Source: Candidatus Poribacteria bacterium
GTDB taxonomy: Bacteria; Poribacteria; WGA-4E; GCA-2687025
Length of the DNA: 34,894 nucleotides
NCBI GenBank assembly: GCA_016866785.1
Contig: VGLH01000031.1
Location: 1-34,894 of the forward strand
Direction of reading: 5' to 3'
Shown here: piece after piece, positions 18,118 through 25,796 of the stretch
Numbering within the stretch: position 1 is the stretch's first letter
How the letters are laid out: each line of letters opens with the position of its first letter
The notes under the pieces: generated by a model
What the model was told of the DNA's origin: nothing
Database searches by the model: none
The model's input: only the letters and a program-made list of their open reading frames with translations
Translations under genes and position numbers: made by a program

Positions 18118-18881
18118 CGGCTGTGGACGAGAACCCTCGCGTTGAGCTGCGTCGCGCGGTCGTCACCTTGCGGCACCGCCTTGAGGAGCAGCTCGACCTC
18201 GGCATTCCGCTTGCCCGGCGGGACTCCGCAACAGCAGTGCCGCAAACCCGACAGCCTGAACCACCGCGTACGACGGAGACCGGACAGCTCGTGATCGAGC
18301 CACCGCCCGCGACGGGCCCATTCGACGGATGGTCGCTAGAACAGGTTCGGGCTGAGGCGGAGAAGTGCACGCGGTGTCCCCTCCACACGACGCGTCACAC
18401 GGTGGTCTTCGGTGTCGGCGATCCCACGTCGAATCTGATGTTCGTCGGCGAGGCTCCGGGGCACGACGAGGACCTCCAGGGCGAGCCGTTCGTGGGCAGA
18501 GCGGGCCAACTGCTCACGAAGATCATCGAGGCGATGGGACAGACGCGCGACACGGTCTATATCTGCAACGTGCTGAAGTGCCGCCCGCCGGAGAACCGGA
18601 ACCCGTTGCCCGCTGAGGTTCAAGAGTGCCAGCCGTTTCTGCTACGGCAGGTCGAGATGGTCTCCCCGAAGGTGATCGTCGGGCTGGGAACCTATGCCGT
18701 CAAGCTGCTCCTCGGCACCGAGGAACGGATCTCGCGACTTCGTGGACGATTCCACGACATGCACGGCGTCGCCGTCATGCCGACATACCATCCCGCCTTC
18801 CTCTTGCGGAACCCGAACGCGAAGCGTGACGTCTGGGACGATATGAAGCTCGTCGTCGCGCGACTTCGTGGAGAGGGATAA
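18114..18881 (+). CDS. Type 4 uracil-DNA glycosylase
   Basis: A 255-residue family 4 UDG that removes uracil from DNA in base-excision repair. The [4Fe-4S] ligands appear as C85-x2-C88 (CTRCPL), C156 ([11 protein letters not shown]) and C172 (ECQPF). The active site has [20 protein letters not shown] (112-131), and the second motif is [11 protein letters not shown] with H226. The first ~75 residues are a Pro/Arg-rich extension not needed for the fold. It starts at GTG in a 4-bp GTGA overlap with the isomerase stop, so it is co-translated. It ends this long plus-strand run and converges on the maturase gene with 41 bp between. Confidence 0.94.
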   Translation: MTAVDENPRVELRRAVVTLRHRLEEQLDLGIPLARRDSATAVPQTRQPEPPRTTETGQLVIEPPPATGPFDGWSLEQVRAEAEKCTRCPLHTTRHTVVFGVGDPTSNLMFVGEAPGHDEDLQGEPFVGRAGQLLTKIIEAMGQTRDTVYICNVLKCRPPENRNPLPAEVQECQPFLLRQVEMVSPKVIVGLGTYAVKLLLGTEERISRLRGRFHDMHGVAVMPTYHPAFLLRNPNAKRDVWDDMKLVVARLRGEG

Positions 18882-18922
18882 GCAGCCGCCCAGCGCTCCG
18901 ACGAACACCCTCCTCGTCCCGA

Positions 18923-20284
18923 TCATCGTGCGCCAGACGCCTGCGCGCGGTTCCAGCAACATCGCTTGTACTTCCTGCCGCTTCCGCACGGACACGGGTC
19001 GTTTCGGCTAGAGCGCTGCCAGCGTGCCTCCGATTCCCGGATGCGCTTGCGCTCCGCGAGGAGCTGCATGATCTGCGACGCGGGTTGCCCCCGCTCGACC
19101 AGCCGCGCCATCTCCTTCATGTAAGGGTCAATGTGCCGGAAGAACCGTTTGTACCCTGCGCACAGGTAGTTCAGACCCGGCTCGCCGTCGGGCGTGGTGA
19201 GAAAACGGTGCTTCGGACACTCACCATGGCACGCGAAGCGCACATCGCACTCGCGGCAGTAGCGAGGCAGAGCTTCCCGCTTGTCGTCACCGAATCGCCT
19301 CTGTTGGGGCGAATCGACGAGCTCTCGCATCGGCGCATCGGTGATGTTGCCGACTCGGTGCTCCGGGTAGACGTAGTGGTCGCAGGCGTAGAGGTCGCCG
19401 TTGTGCTCCAGCGCCAGGGCGTTGCCGCACGTCTCGCCGAACACGCACATCGCCGATGGCAGTCCGAGCCAGATGCCCAACTGGACATCGAAAAGCTGAA
19501 CGTAGACCGATCCGACGTCATGACGCACCCACTCGTCGAAGATCGCCGATAGGAAGTCCCCGAACGCGACGGGTTCGACGCTCCAGGGCGTGGCGATCTG
19601 CCCCGCCTCCTCCGGCTGGCTGAGCGCGGGCGGCGGCGCGAGCGTGAGCAGTCCATCGGGGGGGGCGGCGCGCTCGACCAGCGGGATGAACTGCATGTAC
19701 CCCGACCCGTGCTCCTTGAGGAACGAGTAGACCTCAAGGGGGTGCCGGGAGTTGACGCGGTTCACGACGGTCAACGTGTTGAACTCGACCCGATAGCGCT
19801 TGAGCAGCTCGATCCCTCGCATCACGAGGTCGAACGTCGGCTGTCCCTGCTTGTCGACGCGGTACCGGTCGTGTAGGTGGCGGGGCCCGTCGATGCTGAC
19901 GCCGACGAGGAACCGGTTCTCGGCGAGAAACGCGCACCATTCGTCGTCGAGTAATGTCGCGTTGGTCTGGAACGCGTTAGCGATCCGCTTGTCCGGTGGG
20001 CAGTGCTGCGCTTGGAGCTCGACGACGCGTCGGAAGAAGTCGACGCCCATGAGCGTCGGCTCTCCGCCCTGCCATGCGAAGTGGATTTCGGATCCCGGCT
20101 GCGACTCGATGTACTGCGATACGTAGGCTTCGAGAACCTCACTGCTCATCCTGAACCGATTGCGCGGCGGGTAGAGCGCTTCCTTCTCGAGATAGAAGCA
20201 GTACTTGCAGTCCAGATTGCAGAGGGGCCCGATGGGCTTCGCCATCACGTGGTAGGGCACCCCTACCGATGTGGAATGATTCAT
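18923..20284 (-). CDS. Radical SAM anaerobic sulfatase maturase with C-terminal SEC-C motif
   Basis: A 453-residue anSME-type enzyme that converts the active-site Cys or Ser of sulfatases to formylglycine. MAKPIGPLCNLDCKYCFYLEK carries the radical-SAM CX3CX2C at C22, C26 and C29, and EIHFAWQGGEPTLMG follows. The SPASM region carries further cluster Cys (CVFGETCGN, YACDHYVYPEHRVGNI, CRECDVRFACHGECPKHR). The protein ends with RNDPCPCGSGRKYKRCC, a SEC-C zinc motif. ATG 20284 lies 7 bp after the rfbB stop and has a weak GAG-type SD; ATG 20305 would add seven residues. The only sulfatase in this window is a 5' stub at 24122, so its partners lie elsewhere. Confidence 0.92.
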   Translation of the reverse strand: MNHSTSVGVPYHVMAKPIGPLCNLDCKYCFYLEKEALYPPRNRFRMSSEVLEAYVSQYIESQPGSEIHFAWQGGEPTLMGVDFFRRVVELQAQHCPPDKRIANAFQTNATLLDDEWCAFLAENRFLVGVSIDGPRHLHDRYRVDKQGQPTFDLVMRGIELLKRYRVEFNTLTVVNRVNSRHPLEVYSFLKEHGSGYMQFIPLVERAAPPDGLLTLAPPPALSQPEEAGQIATPWSVEPVAFGDFLSAIFDEWVRHDVGSVYVQLFDVQLGIWLGLPSAMCVFGETCGNALALEHNGDLYACDHYVYPEHRVGNITDAPMRELVDSPQQRRFGDDKREALPRYCRECDVRFACHGECPKHRFLTTPDGEPGLNYLCAGYKRFFRHIDPYMKEMARLVERGQPASQIMQLLAERKRIRESEARWQRSSRNDPCPCGSGRKYKRCCWNRAQASGAR

Positions 20285-20291
20285 CACGGTC

Positions 20292-21308
20292 TCACGCGTT
20301 ATCATCGCGTTGCGGCAAGACGCGCTCGATCCAGTCCGTGTTAGCGAGGTACCAATCGAGCGTGGACGCGAGCCCGGAGTCGAACGCTACGCGAGGTTCC
20401 CACCCGAGATCGGATCGCAGCTTAGACGCATCCAGCGCGTATCGGAAGTCGTGACCTGGGCGATCCGGCACGAACGTGATGAGCCGGGCGTGAGTGCCCG
20501 CATCGGCGTTTGTCCGCTCGTCGATCAGCCGACAGAGCGCGTTCACCAGGTCGATGTTGCGCCACTCGTTGTTGCTGCCGACGCAGTAGGTCTCGCCGCC
20601 GGGAGCCGACTGGAAGATTCTGTCGATCGCGCGGCAGTGGTCCTCGACGTGGAGCCAGTCGCGCACGTTCGAGCCATCTCCGTAGACGGGCAGCGGCTGT
20701 CGGGCGAAGGCGCGACGGATCATGCGGGGGATGAACTTGTCCGGAAACTGGTACGGACCGTAGTTGTTGGAGCAGTGCGTCACTGTCGCGCGGATTCCGT
20801 AGGTGTGGGCGTACGCACGCACGAGATGGTCGCTGGCGGCTTTCGTCGCCGAGTACGGGTTGTCCGGGCGATACGGGGAGTTCTCGTGGAACACGCCGTC
20901 CTCGCCGAGCTGCCCGTAGACCTCGTCGGTGCTCACATGGTGGAACCGGCGGGCTCCGACCGCATGGCGTCGGAACGCCTCGAGCAGCGTGAACGTAGCG
21001 AGTACGTTGTCACGCAGCGTGGCTGCCGGATCACTGATGGATCGATCCACGTGGCTTTGAGCGGCGGCGTGAACGACTCCCTCGATCGGGTGCTCCGAGA
21101 ACACATTCAGAACGGTCGGCTCGTCGGCGACGTCGCCGCGTACGAATCGCAGTCGGTCGTGCTCGACGCAGCCGATCAGGTTCTCCGGCCGCGTGCCGTA
21201 CGCGAGGCGATCCATGGCGACGACCACGTCGTCCGGGTGGGCGGCGAGCCAATAGCGGACGAGGTTGGCTCCGATGAAACCGGCTCCGCCCGTGATCAGG
21301 ACGTGCAT
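20292..21308 (-). CDS. rfbB: dTDP-glucose 4,6-dehydratase
   Basis: A 338-residue extended SDR that converts dTDP-glucose to dTDP-4-keto-6-deoxyglucose. It has the NAD loop GGAGFIG (7-13), the RmlB-specific active site STDEVYG (T127, D128, E129), Y152-SAT-K156, the SNNYGPYQFPDK substrate loop and NVRDWLHVEDHCRAI. The start ATG 21308 has AGGGA upstream; a longer reading adds a non-homologous Arg-rich leader. Other dTDP-rhamnose genes (rfbA, C, D) are not nearby. It lies between a TPR gene and the sulfatase maturase, probably one transcript. Confidence 0.95.
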   Translation of the reverse strand: MHVLITGGAGFIGANLVRYWLAAHPDDVVVAMDRLAYGTRPENLIGCVEHDRLRFVRGDVADEPTVLNVFSEHPIEGVVHAAAQSHVDRSISDPAATLRDNVLATFTLLEAFRRHAVGARRFHHVSTDEVYGQLGEDGVFHENSPYRPDNPYSATKAASDHLVRAYAHTYGIRATVTHCSNNYGPYQFPDKFIPRMIRRAFARQPLPVYGDGSNVRDWLHVEDHCRAIDRIFQSAPGGETYCVGSNNEWRNIDLVNALCRLIDERTNADAGTHARLITFVPDRPGHDFRYALDASKLRSDLGWEPRVAFDSGLASTLDWYLANTDWIERVLPQRDDNA

Positions 21309-21327
21309 GCGTTCCCTCGCGGAGGCG

Positions 21328-22743
21328 TCAGACCGCGTCGCCTTGCGACTGCTGGGAGAGCTCGTCGTACCGCTTCTGCGCTTTCTCATTGTCCGGTTCC
21401 AGAAGCAGGACGGTGTCGAGCTCCTGGAGCGCCGCCGACGTCTCCTCCAGCAAGACGTAGCACTCGGCGAGTTCCTGCCGGATATGCGTGTCTTCGGGTC
21501 TGGCTTCGAGGTAGGACGTGTAGAGGTTGACCGCCTCGTCGTGAAGTCCGCACTGGTGGCAGATCAGGGCAAGATTCGCCAGCGCGTCGAAGTCCTCGGC
21601 GTCCAGCTCGATTGCACCGCGCAGCACTTCGAGAGCCTCGTCCATCTCGCCCATCTGCCACAGGAGCACGCCCAGATTGCTGTACGCCTGCGCGTGGCGG
21701 CGATCTAACTCGATTGCCTCGCGGAACGTGGCGACGGCGGCATCATAGTCGCCGTCCTCGACGAACAGCTTGCCCAGCAGGTTGAGCACTTCGGCAGGAG
21801 CTTCCGACGTTGTCCGCTGCTGTTCGAGGTACGCGAGCGCTCCGCTCAGATCGTCGGTGTCGAGGAACGGGCGAATGCCCTCGACCAACGCTTCGGCAAC
21901 GCGCTTCTTGACGGCGGAGTCGTCGAGCTCATCGACCACATCGACGTCCGAGAAGTCCCACTGCGGCACTTCGCCAGCGCCGGTGTCATCGGGTACGTCC
22001 AGATCGAGGTTCGGCAGGTCGAGAGATGCTTCCGTTCTCCGTTGTTGAGCCGGCGCGGGTTCATCGGATGTGTCGGGTTCTTCCGAGAGGATCAGATCGA
22101 GTTGCTGCTGGGCGCTCTCGTTATTGGGGTCAATCGTCAGGACTTCGCGGAGAATCGTCTCGGCTTCCTCGCGCCAGCCTGCGTTCTTCAGGCAGAACGC
22201 CAGCATGATTCGGCGCTGCATGTCGTTCGGGAAGTCGGCGAGGTACCGCTCCAAGGACGACACGGCTTCATTCCACATGCCCAACTGCATGAAGATTTGC
22301 CCCATGTTCGCCGAAAGGAGCGCGTCTTGCGTCACGTTGGGCAGCGCATCCTGAAGTACGCGCAACGCCGCCGTACGCTCTCCGAGCTGCCACATGGCGA
22401 AGCCCAAGTTGGCAGTGATCGCACCGTCGTCGGGATACTGATCGACAGCGCGTTGAAATGCCGCGGCGGCTTCCTGAAAGCGTTCCTTCTCATAGTACAG
22501 CCGTCCCAGTTCCGCGAGCACCATGCCCTCGCGGATCGTCGATTCGCGAGGCTGGAGGTACTCGAACGCCTGATCCGCCTTGCCGGACTTCAGAAGTGCG
22601 CGCACGAATCCGAGCTGGGCGCGCTCATGGTCGGGGCTCGCCTCGAGAATCTCCGCATACGTGCCGACGGCATCCTCGTACCGCCCGGCATCCGACTCAA
22701 GCTCCGCCCGATCGAGTAGCTCGCCCAGGTCCGTTCCGCTCAT
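21328..22743 (-). CDS. Tetratricopeptide repeat protein
   Basis: A 471-residue cytoplasmic-looking protein without signal peptide. TPR units with the W/LG-Y-A-F-A-P pattern cover residues ~10-205 (for example LGRLYYEKERFQEAAAAFQRAVDQYP, GFAMWQLGERTAALRVLQDALP) and again ~310-460 (LLGKLFVEDGDYDAAVATFREAIELD, NLGVLLWQMGEMDEALEVLRGAIELD). They are separated by an acidic Pro/Asp-rich linker with EEPDTSDEPAPAQQ. The start is ATG 22743 with GGGAG 8 nt upstream rather than GTG 22752, which overlaps that SD. It is the first gene of the TPR-rfbB-maturase unit; a scaffold role in surface glycan assembly is a guess. Confidence 0.88.
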   Translation of the reverse strand: MSGTDLGELLDRAELESDAGRYEDAVGTYAEILEASPDHERAQLGFVRALLKSGKADQAFEYLQPRESTIREGMVLAELGRLYYEKERFQEAAAAFQRAVDQYPDDGAITANLGFAMWQLGERTAALRVLQDALPNVTQDALLSANMGQIFMQLGMWNEAVSSLERYLADFPNDMQRRIMLAFCLKNAGWREEAETILREVLTIDPNNESAQQQLDLILSEEPDTSDEPAPAQQRRTEASLDLPNLDLDVPDDTGAGEVPQWDFSDVDVVDELDDSAVKKRVAEALVEGIRPFLDTDDLSGALAYLEQQRTTSEAPAEVLNLLGKLFVEDGDYDAAVATFREAIELDRRHAQAYSNLGVLLWQMGEMDEALEVLRGAIELDAEDFDALANLALICHQCGLHDEAVNLYTSYLEARPEDTHIRQELAECYVLLEETSAALQELDTVLLLEPDNEKAQKRYDELSQQSQGDAV

Positions 22744-22859
22744 AGTGCGCACTCCCTACCGTTCCCTTGGTTCACGGCTCAGACGATGCAACCGCACGGC
22801 GCTCCCGTAAAGCCCATCTGTCAGCCCGCCACGCGGTTGGTCTGCGGCTCGCTGAACGC

Positions 22860-22888
22860 TTGACCCGCTGCGACGGTTCAGAGAGAAT
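22860..22888 (+). promoter_or_regulatory. Candidate sigma70-like promoter upstream of the pyruvyl-transferase-like gene
   Basis: TTGACC (22860-22865), a 17-base spacer and GAGAAT (22883-22888). The spacing is ideal and the -35 is the same as in the stronger promoter at 25720. It would give a leader of ~135 bases to ATG 23030. The rest of the 286-bp gap (22744-23029) holds nothing else that I can support. Confidence 0.4.
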
Positions 22889-23029
22889 CATGCCACGGAT
22901 GACGCCCCGTCGCACGGATAAAGAGCGTCGCCGTCCGTGGATCAGCTTTCGACGACGGCTTCGCCCGCAGCCCGCGACCCCTAGCCAAAAGCGCAGTCAG
23001 CGCCCATCGCCATCCCGACGGAACAACCG

Positions 23030-24091
23030 ATGACGGCGATCCCACTGATCACGACGACCGTGCGAACAGGGCACAACCCCGGCGACACGTTCATCGGCGT
23101 TGGGCTCCAGCACCTGTTCGAGCAGGCGCTGGGTCCTCAGCGATGGCTGCTCATCGACCGGTTCTCGGCGCGCGGGTTCAAGGAACACGAGTCGGCTGTC
23201 CGAATCGCCCCGTTCCTCGTCTACGGCGGGATGCCCCAGTACAACAACTACAGCCGCTGGATGTACTGGTACGACCGCGATCTCTGGCGCGACTTCGTGG
23301 CGAAGTGGCGTCTCCGCGTATTCACGATGGCAGGGGGCGCCGGGTTCTCCCATGCCGATATCACCGTCGAGGACTACGTCGCGGATTGCATGCGGAGCTC
23401 CAAGACACGGAAGATCATTCGCGAACGCGTTCCGTGGAGCCTGTGCACCACGGTGCGCGATCCCTACGCGCACGCCCTCCTGAACGCTCTGAGCATCCCG
23501 AACCACCATCTGCCGTGCTCGGCGACGTGGGCGACCCGACACTGGAATATTCAGCCTTCGCATCACCGACCATACGTTTTCGTCGTGCCGGCCCCGCTCC
23601 GGTTCGCCACGCGCCGCGGCGGCGGACGGCTGCACGGTGCGGCGCGGAAAGGCGAAGCGACCGCCCTCGCATGGGGAGCCGTCTATCGTGCGTTGGTCGA
23701 CGCCGGATATCAGGCACGCGTCGTGTGTCATGCGTACGACGAATACTTGGCGTTCCGGAGAACCGTACCGGATGACGACCTCTGGTATCACGGGGACGCC
23801 TTCACGTTGCTGCGCGAGTACGCGTCGGCTCACACGGTCGTGTCGGCTCGTCTGCACGCGAGCCTGCCCGCGTTCGGCTTGGTCGGCACGCGCGTCCTGA
23901 ACGTGTCGGTGGACGTCCGCGGCTCTGCCGTTTCCCTGCTGCCCAAGATCGCCAACCTGGTCATGCGGACACCCGACCCGGCGCAGGTGCTCGAAGCGAT
24001 GCCGAAGCTCGAGCCCTCGACGCCCGAAGATCTGTGGGATTGGGAGGACGCCTACATCCGAGTCATCCGCGACGCGCTTCCGCACACCTGA
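23030..24091 (+). CDS. Polysaccharide pyruvyl transferase family-like protein
   Basis: A 353-residue protein resembling the PS_pyruv_trans family, which adds ketal pyruvate to polysaccharides, or related GT-B-like folds. Visible family features are TGHNPGDTFIGVGLQHLF near the N-terminus (usual NxGD), a CTTVRDPYAHALL strand-loop (the RD contact), and SARLHASLPAFGLVGTRVLNVS near residues 269-290 (usual RLH...A...G). It is rich in Trp and Tyr between ~65 and ~100, and no signal peptide is seen. A GT/EPS-modification role fits the nearby rfbB. The SD is weak. It is followed after 30 bp by the sulfatase stub. Confidence 0.75.
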   Translation: MTAIPLITTTVRTGHNPGDTFIGVGLQHLFEQALGPQRWLLIDRFSARGFKEHESAVRIAPFLVYGGMPQYNNYSRWMYWYDRDLWRDFVAKWRLRVFTMAGGAGFSHADITVEDYVADCMRSSKTRKIIRERVPWSLCTTVRDPYAHALLNALSIPNHHLPCSATWATRHWNIQPSHHRPYVFVVPAPLRFATRRGGGRLHGAARKGEATALAWGAVYRALVDAGYQARVVCHAYDEYLAFRRTVPDDDLWYHGDAFTLLREYASAHTVVSARLHASLPAFGLVGTRVLNVSVDVRGSAVSLLPKIANLVMRTPDPAQVLEAMPKLEPSTPEDLWDWEDAYIRVIRDALPHT

Positions 24092-24121
24092 CCTGCGCGG
24101 AGATGTGACCGAAGGATGCCC

Positions 24122-24235
24122 ATGGACGAATCCCGTCAGACGCAGCGCCCCAACATCGTCGTCATTCTTGTCGACGACATGGGTTACCCGGATATCAGCC
24201 CGTTCGGCGGCGAGATCCACACACCTCATCTGCAG
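24122..24235 (+). pseudogene. Truncated sulfatase, N-terminal fragment only
   Basis: From ATG 24122 (GAAGGA 5 nt upstream) the frame encodes [20 protein letters not shown] followed by [10 protein letters not shown]. This is the first strand and metal-binding DD of type I sulfatases and the conserved GGxxxTPxL step. Homology stops abruptly after ~38 residues. The C-x-P/A-x-R formylglycine site, which should follow some tens of residues later, is absent. The frame runs on to 24601 but is only an antiphase reading of the sigma factor gene. No sulfatase 3' part is found in the window. The gene must have been cut by deletion or by arrival of the sigma-factor segment. Confidence 0.75.
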
Positions 24236-24287
24236 GCGGTCGGATTCAGCGTCGGTGCGAATGCGAACCGAAGCGCCGGACGGAGTC

Positions 24288-24315
24288 TTGTCGTGGGTCA
24301 TGTTAGGATTATGGT
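24288..24315 (+). promoter_or_regulatory. Candidate promoter of the ECF sigma gene
   Basis: TTGTCG (24288-24293), a 16-base spacer and TATGGT (24310-24315), just after the sulfatase break and 48 bases before the sigma factor ATG. It lies in a more AT-rich stretch than its surroundings. GGAAC, the usual -35 core of ECF-dependent promoters, occurs downstream at 24323 and 24354 but without a suitable -10. Confidence 0.35.
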
Positions 24316-24362
24316 GTCGAGAGGAACCTTATCTAAGAACACTCGCGCGGCCGGAACGTCGA

Positions 24363-25379
24363 ATGAAGATGCAGGACGAGGAACGTTGGGTGAACGACGC
24401 CTTGACCGGCTCGCACTCGGCGTTTCAGCGTCTTTACGACGCGTATCGAAAACCAATGCTTCGGTTCACGATGTCGCAAATCAACGACCTCGACGCGGCG
24501 TTGGACATCGTTCAAGCATCGTTTGTGATTGCGTGGCGCGATATGCATCGGTTGCGCAATCCAAAGCGATTCGGCGCATGGTTGATACGTATCGCGAGTA
24601 ATCTGACGAATCGTTGGCTTCGCAATCAGTATCGTCGCCGCCTTGAAACGTCGACGGACGACAGTGTTGCCATACAGACATATCGCCGAGACGAATTGCG
24701 TCAAGAGGTCTGGGACGCCATCGATGTGTTGCCTCCGAGAGAACGCGAATCGGTCGTTCTTCATTACATTATCGGCTACACCTACGACGAGGTAGCGAAC
24801 TTACTGCACGTTCCTGAAAGCACCGTGCTCGGTCGTCTGCAACGCGCTCGCAACCGATTGCGAGAGGAGTTCCAAGACATGGTCAAGCAACTTCGACTCG
24901 AACTCGACGCGACCGTATACGATGTCTTGCAGAAGCAAGCCGAACGCGAGAACACGACTACCGATTCGATGGCGACGCGCATCCTGGCGAAGTACGCAAC
25001 CACCCGATCATTGGACACGGACAACAAGACATTCGATTCGGACAGAATCCCAGTCGTCGCCGATCTGGACGTCGAACCTGCGCGAACTCTCGTTCGGCGG
25101 TTCTTCGAGGCGCTCGCCGCGTGCCGATATACCGAAGCGTCCACGCTGTCCTCACCGAACTACGACGATACGGACTGGTCGAAGAGCGGTCTCGTCTCGG
25201 TCGCTGGCGTGCTCGACATCGGCGAACCCTATCAGAAGCCCGACCGTCGATACGCCGCCGGATGCGGTGTCTTCGTGCCCTACGCCGTCGCGATGTACGA
25301 TGGCTCCGTGCGACGCTTTCGAGCCGCCGTCCGCTGCGACAATCCTAACCGCGAATGGCGACTCGACGGCGGTATCTGA
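24363..25379 (+). CDS. ECF-type RNA polymerase sigma factor with RHH-like segment and NTF2-like C-terminus
   Basis: A 338-residue sigma70-family protein; usual ECF factors are ~180 residues. Region 2 spans ~10-95 ([42 protein letters not shown]), and region 4 spans ~112-170 ([20 protein letters not shown], then [17 protein letters not shown]). Residues 176-212 ([20 protein letters not shown], then [16 protein letters not shown]) match the strand-helix-helix pattern of Arc-type ribbon-helix-helix proteins. Residues 239-338 resemble an NTF2/SnoaL-like domain ([34 protein letters not shown]). Base composition is clearly less GC-rich than its neighbours and codons are less biased, suggesting transfer. 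No anti-sigma gene is adjacent. ATG 24363 is the best start; earlier in-frame starts lack homology. Confidence 0.85.
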   Translation: MKMQDEERWVNDALTGSHSAFQRLYDAYRKPMLRFTMSQINDLDAALDIVQASFVIAWRDMHRLRNPKRFGAWLIRIASNLTNRWLRNQYRRRLETSTDDSVAIQTYRRDELRQEVWDAIDVLPPRERESVVLHYIIGYTYDEVANLLHVPESTVLGRLQRARNRLREEFQDMVKQLRLELDATVYDVLQKQAERENTTTDSMATRILAKYATTRSLDTDNKTFDSDRIPVVADLDVEPARTLVRRFFEALAACRYTEASTLSSPNYDDTDWSKSGLVSVAGVLDIGEPYQKPDRRYAAGCGVFVPYAVAMYDGSVRRFRAAVRCDNPNREWRLDGGI

Positions 25380-25415
25380 CAGGTTATTCCGACACCGCGA
25401 CCGCCGTGAAGCGCT

Positions 25416-25672
25416 CCTTCCCCCTTGGTCCAAGAGGGGGAAGGCAAGGAAGGGGGGTCCGACCCTCGACCCAACGCACTCGCGAACCGTCCGTCGTCAG
25501 CGGAATGACCGTTGGAGCCGAAGACCGATGCGCCCGTGGGGCGGGCGCGATACGAAGCGAGCCTCATTGGGTGTCTATTCCGAACTTCGGAGCGGACAAG
25601 GCATGACCAGCGCGCTGTCGTCATCCGTCGCCCAACCCCCTACCTGACCTCCCCCATTCGGAAGGGGAAGGT
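25416..25672. mobile_element. MITE-like element with imperfect inverted terminal palindromes
   Basis: The left end, CCTTCCCCC (25416-25424) pairing with GGGGGAAGG (25436-25444), is followed by CAAGGAAGGGGGGT. The right end, ACCTCCCCC...GGGGAAGG (25647-25671), is preceded by CCAACCCCCTACCTG. The reverse complement of the right end follows the left end over ~40 bases with small gaps (CCTTCCCC, then GGGGGA, CAGG, AGGGGGT). The ~200 bases between code for nothing convincing. A short non-coding unit with terminal palindromes suggests a dispersed miniature transposable or REP-like element. No target duplication was established. Confidence 0.5.
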
Positions 25673-25719
25673 TCCAGAGGCGCGACAAACCGATGCTCCT
25701 GCCTAACACTGCGCGCAAG

Positions 25720-25748
25720 TTGACCCGTCTACTCCGCTGCGGTATCTT
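25720..25748 (+). promoter_or_regulatory. Strong sigma70-like promoter of the secreted-protein operon
   Basis: TTGACC (25720-25725), exactly 17 bases, then TATCTT (25743-25748). Transcription should start near 25755, leaving a ~42-base leader before the LamG ATG with GAAGGAGG as SD. This is the best promoter match in the window and lies just outside the MITE-like element. Confidence 0.7.
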
Positions 25749-25796
25749 GGTCGAGAGCTCAGCCAAGACGCGGCATCCCATCGAAGGAGGGTGGAC

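Noticed and set aside
20310-21530. Long plus-strand open frame (406 codons) opposite rfbB
   Set aside because: rfbB has all its motifs on the minus strand; the plus reading is a codon-bias shadow.
22767-23033. 88-codon open frame in the gap before the pyruvyl-transferase-like gene
   Set aside because: Extremely Arg/Ser-rich, no SD; the segment more likely holds the promoter and leader.
22997-24301. Long minus-strand open frame (434 codons) opposite the pyruvyl-transferase-like gene
   Set aside because: No family resemblance and Arg/His/Val-rich composition typical of antisense frames in GC-rich DNA.
24323-24358. Two GGAAC boxes as an ECF autoregulatory promoter
   Set aside because: Neither has a -10 element at 16-17 bases; the TCTAA string lies too close to the first box.
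25525-25550. GC-rich hairpin inside the MITE-like element as a separate terminator
   Set aside because: Short complementarity with no T-run; best seen as internal structure of the element.
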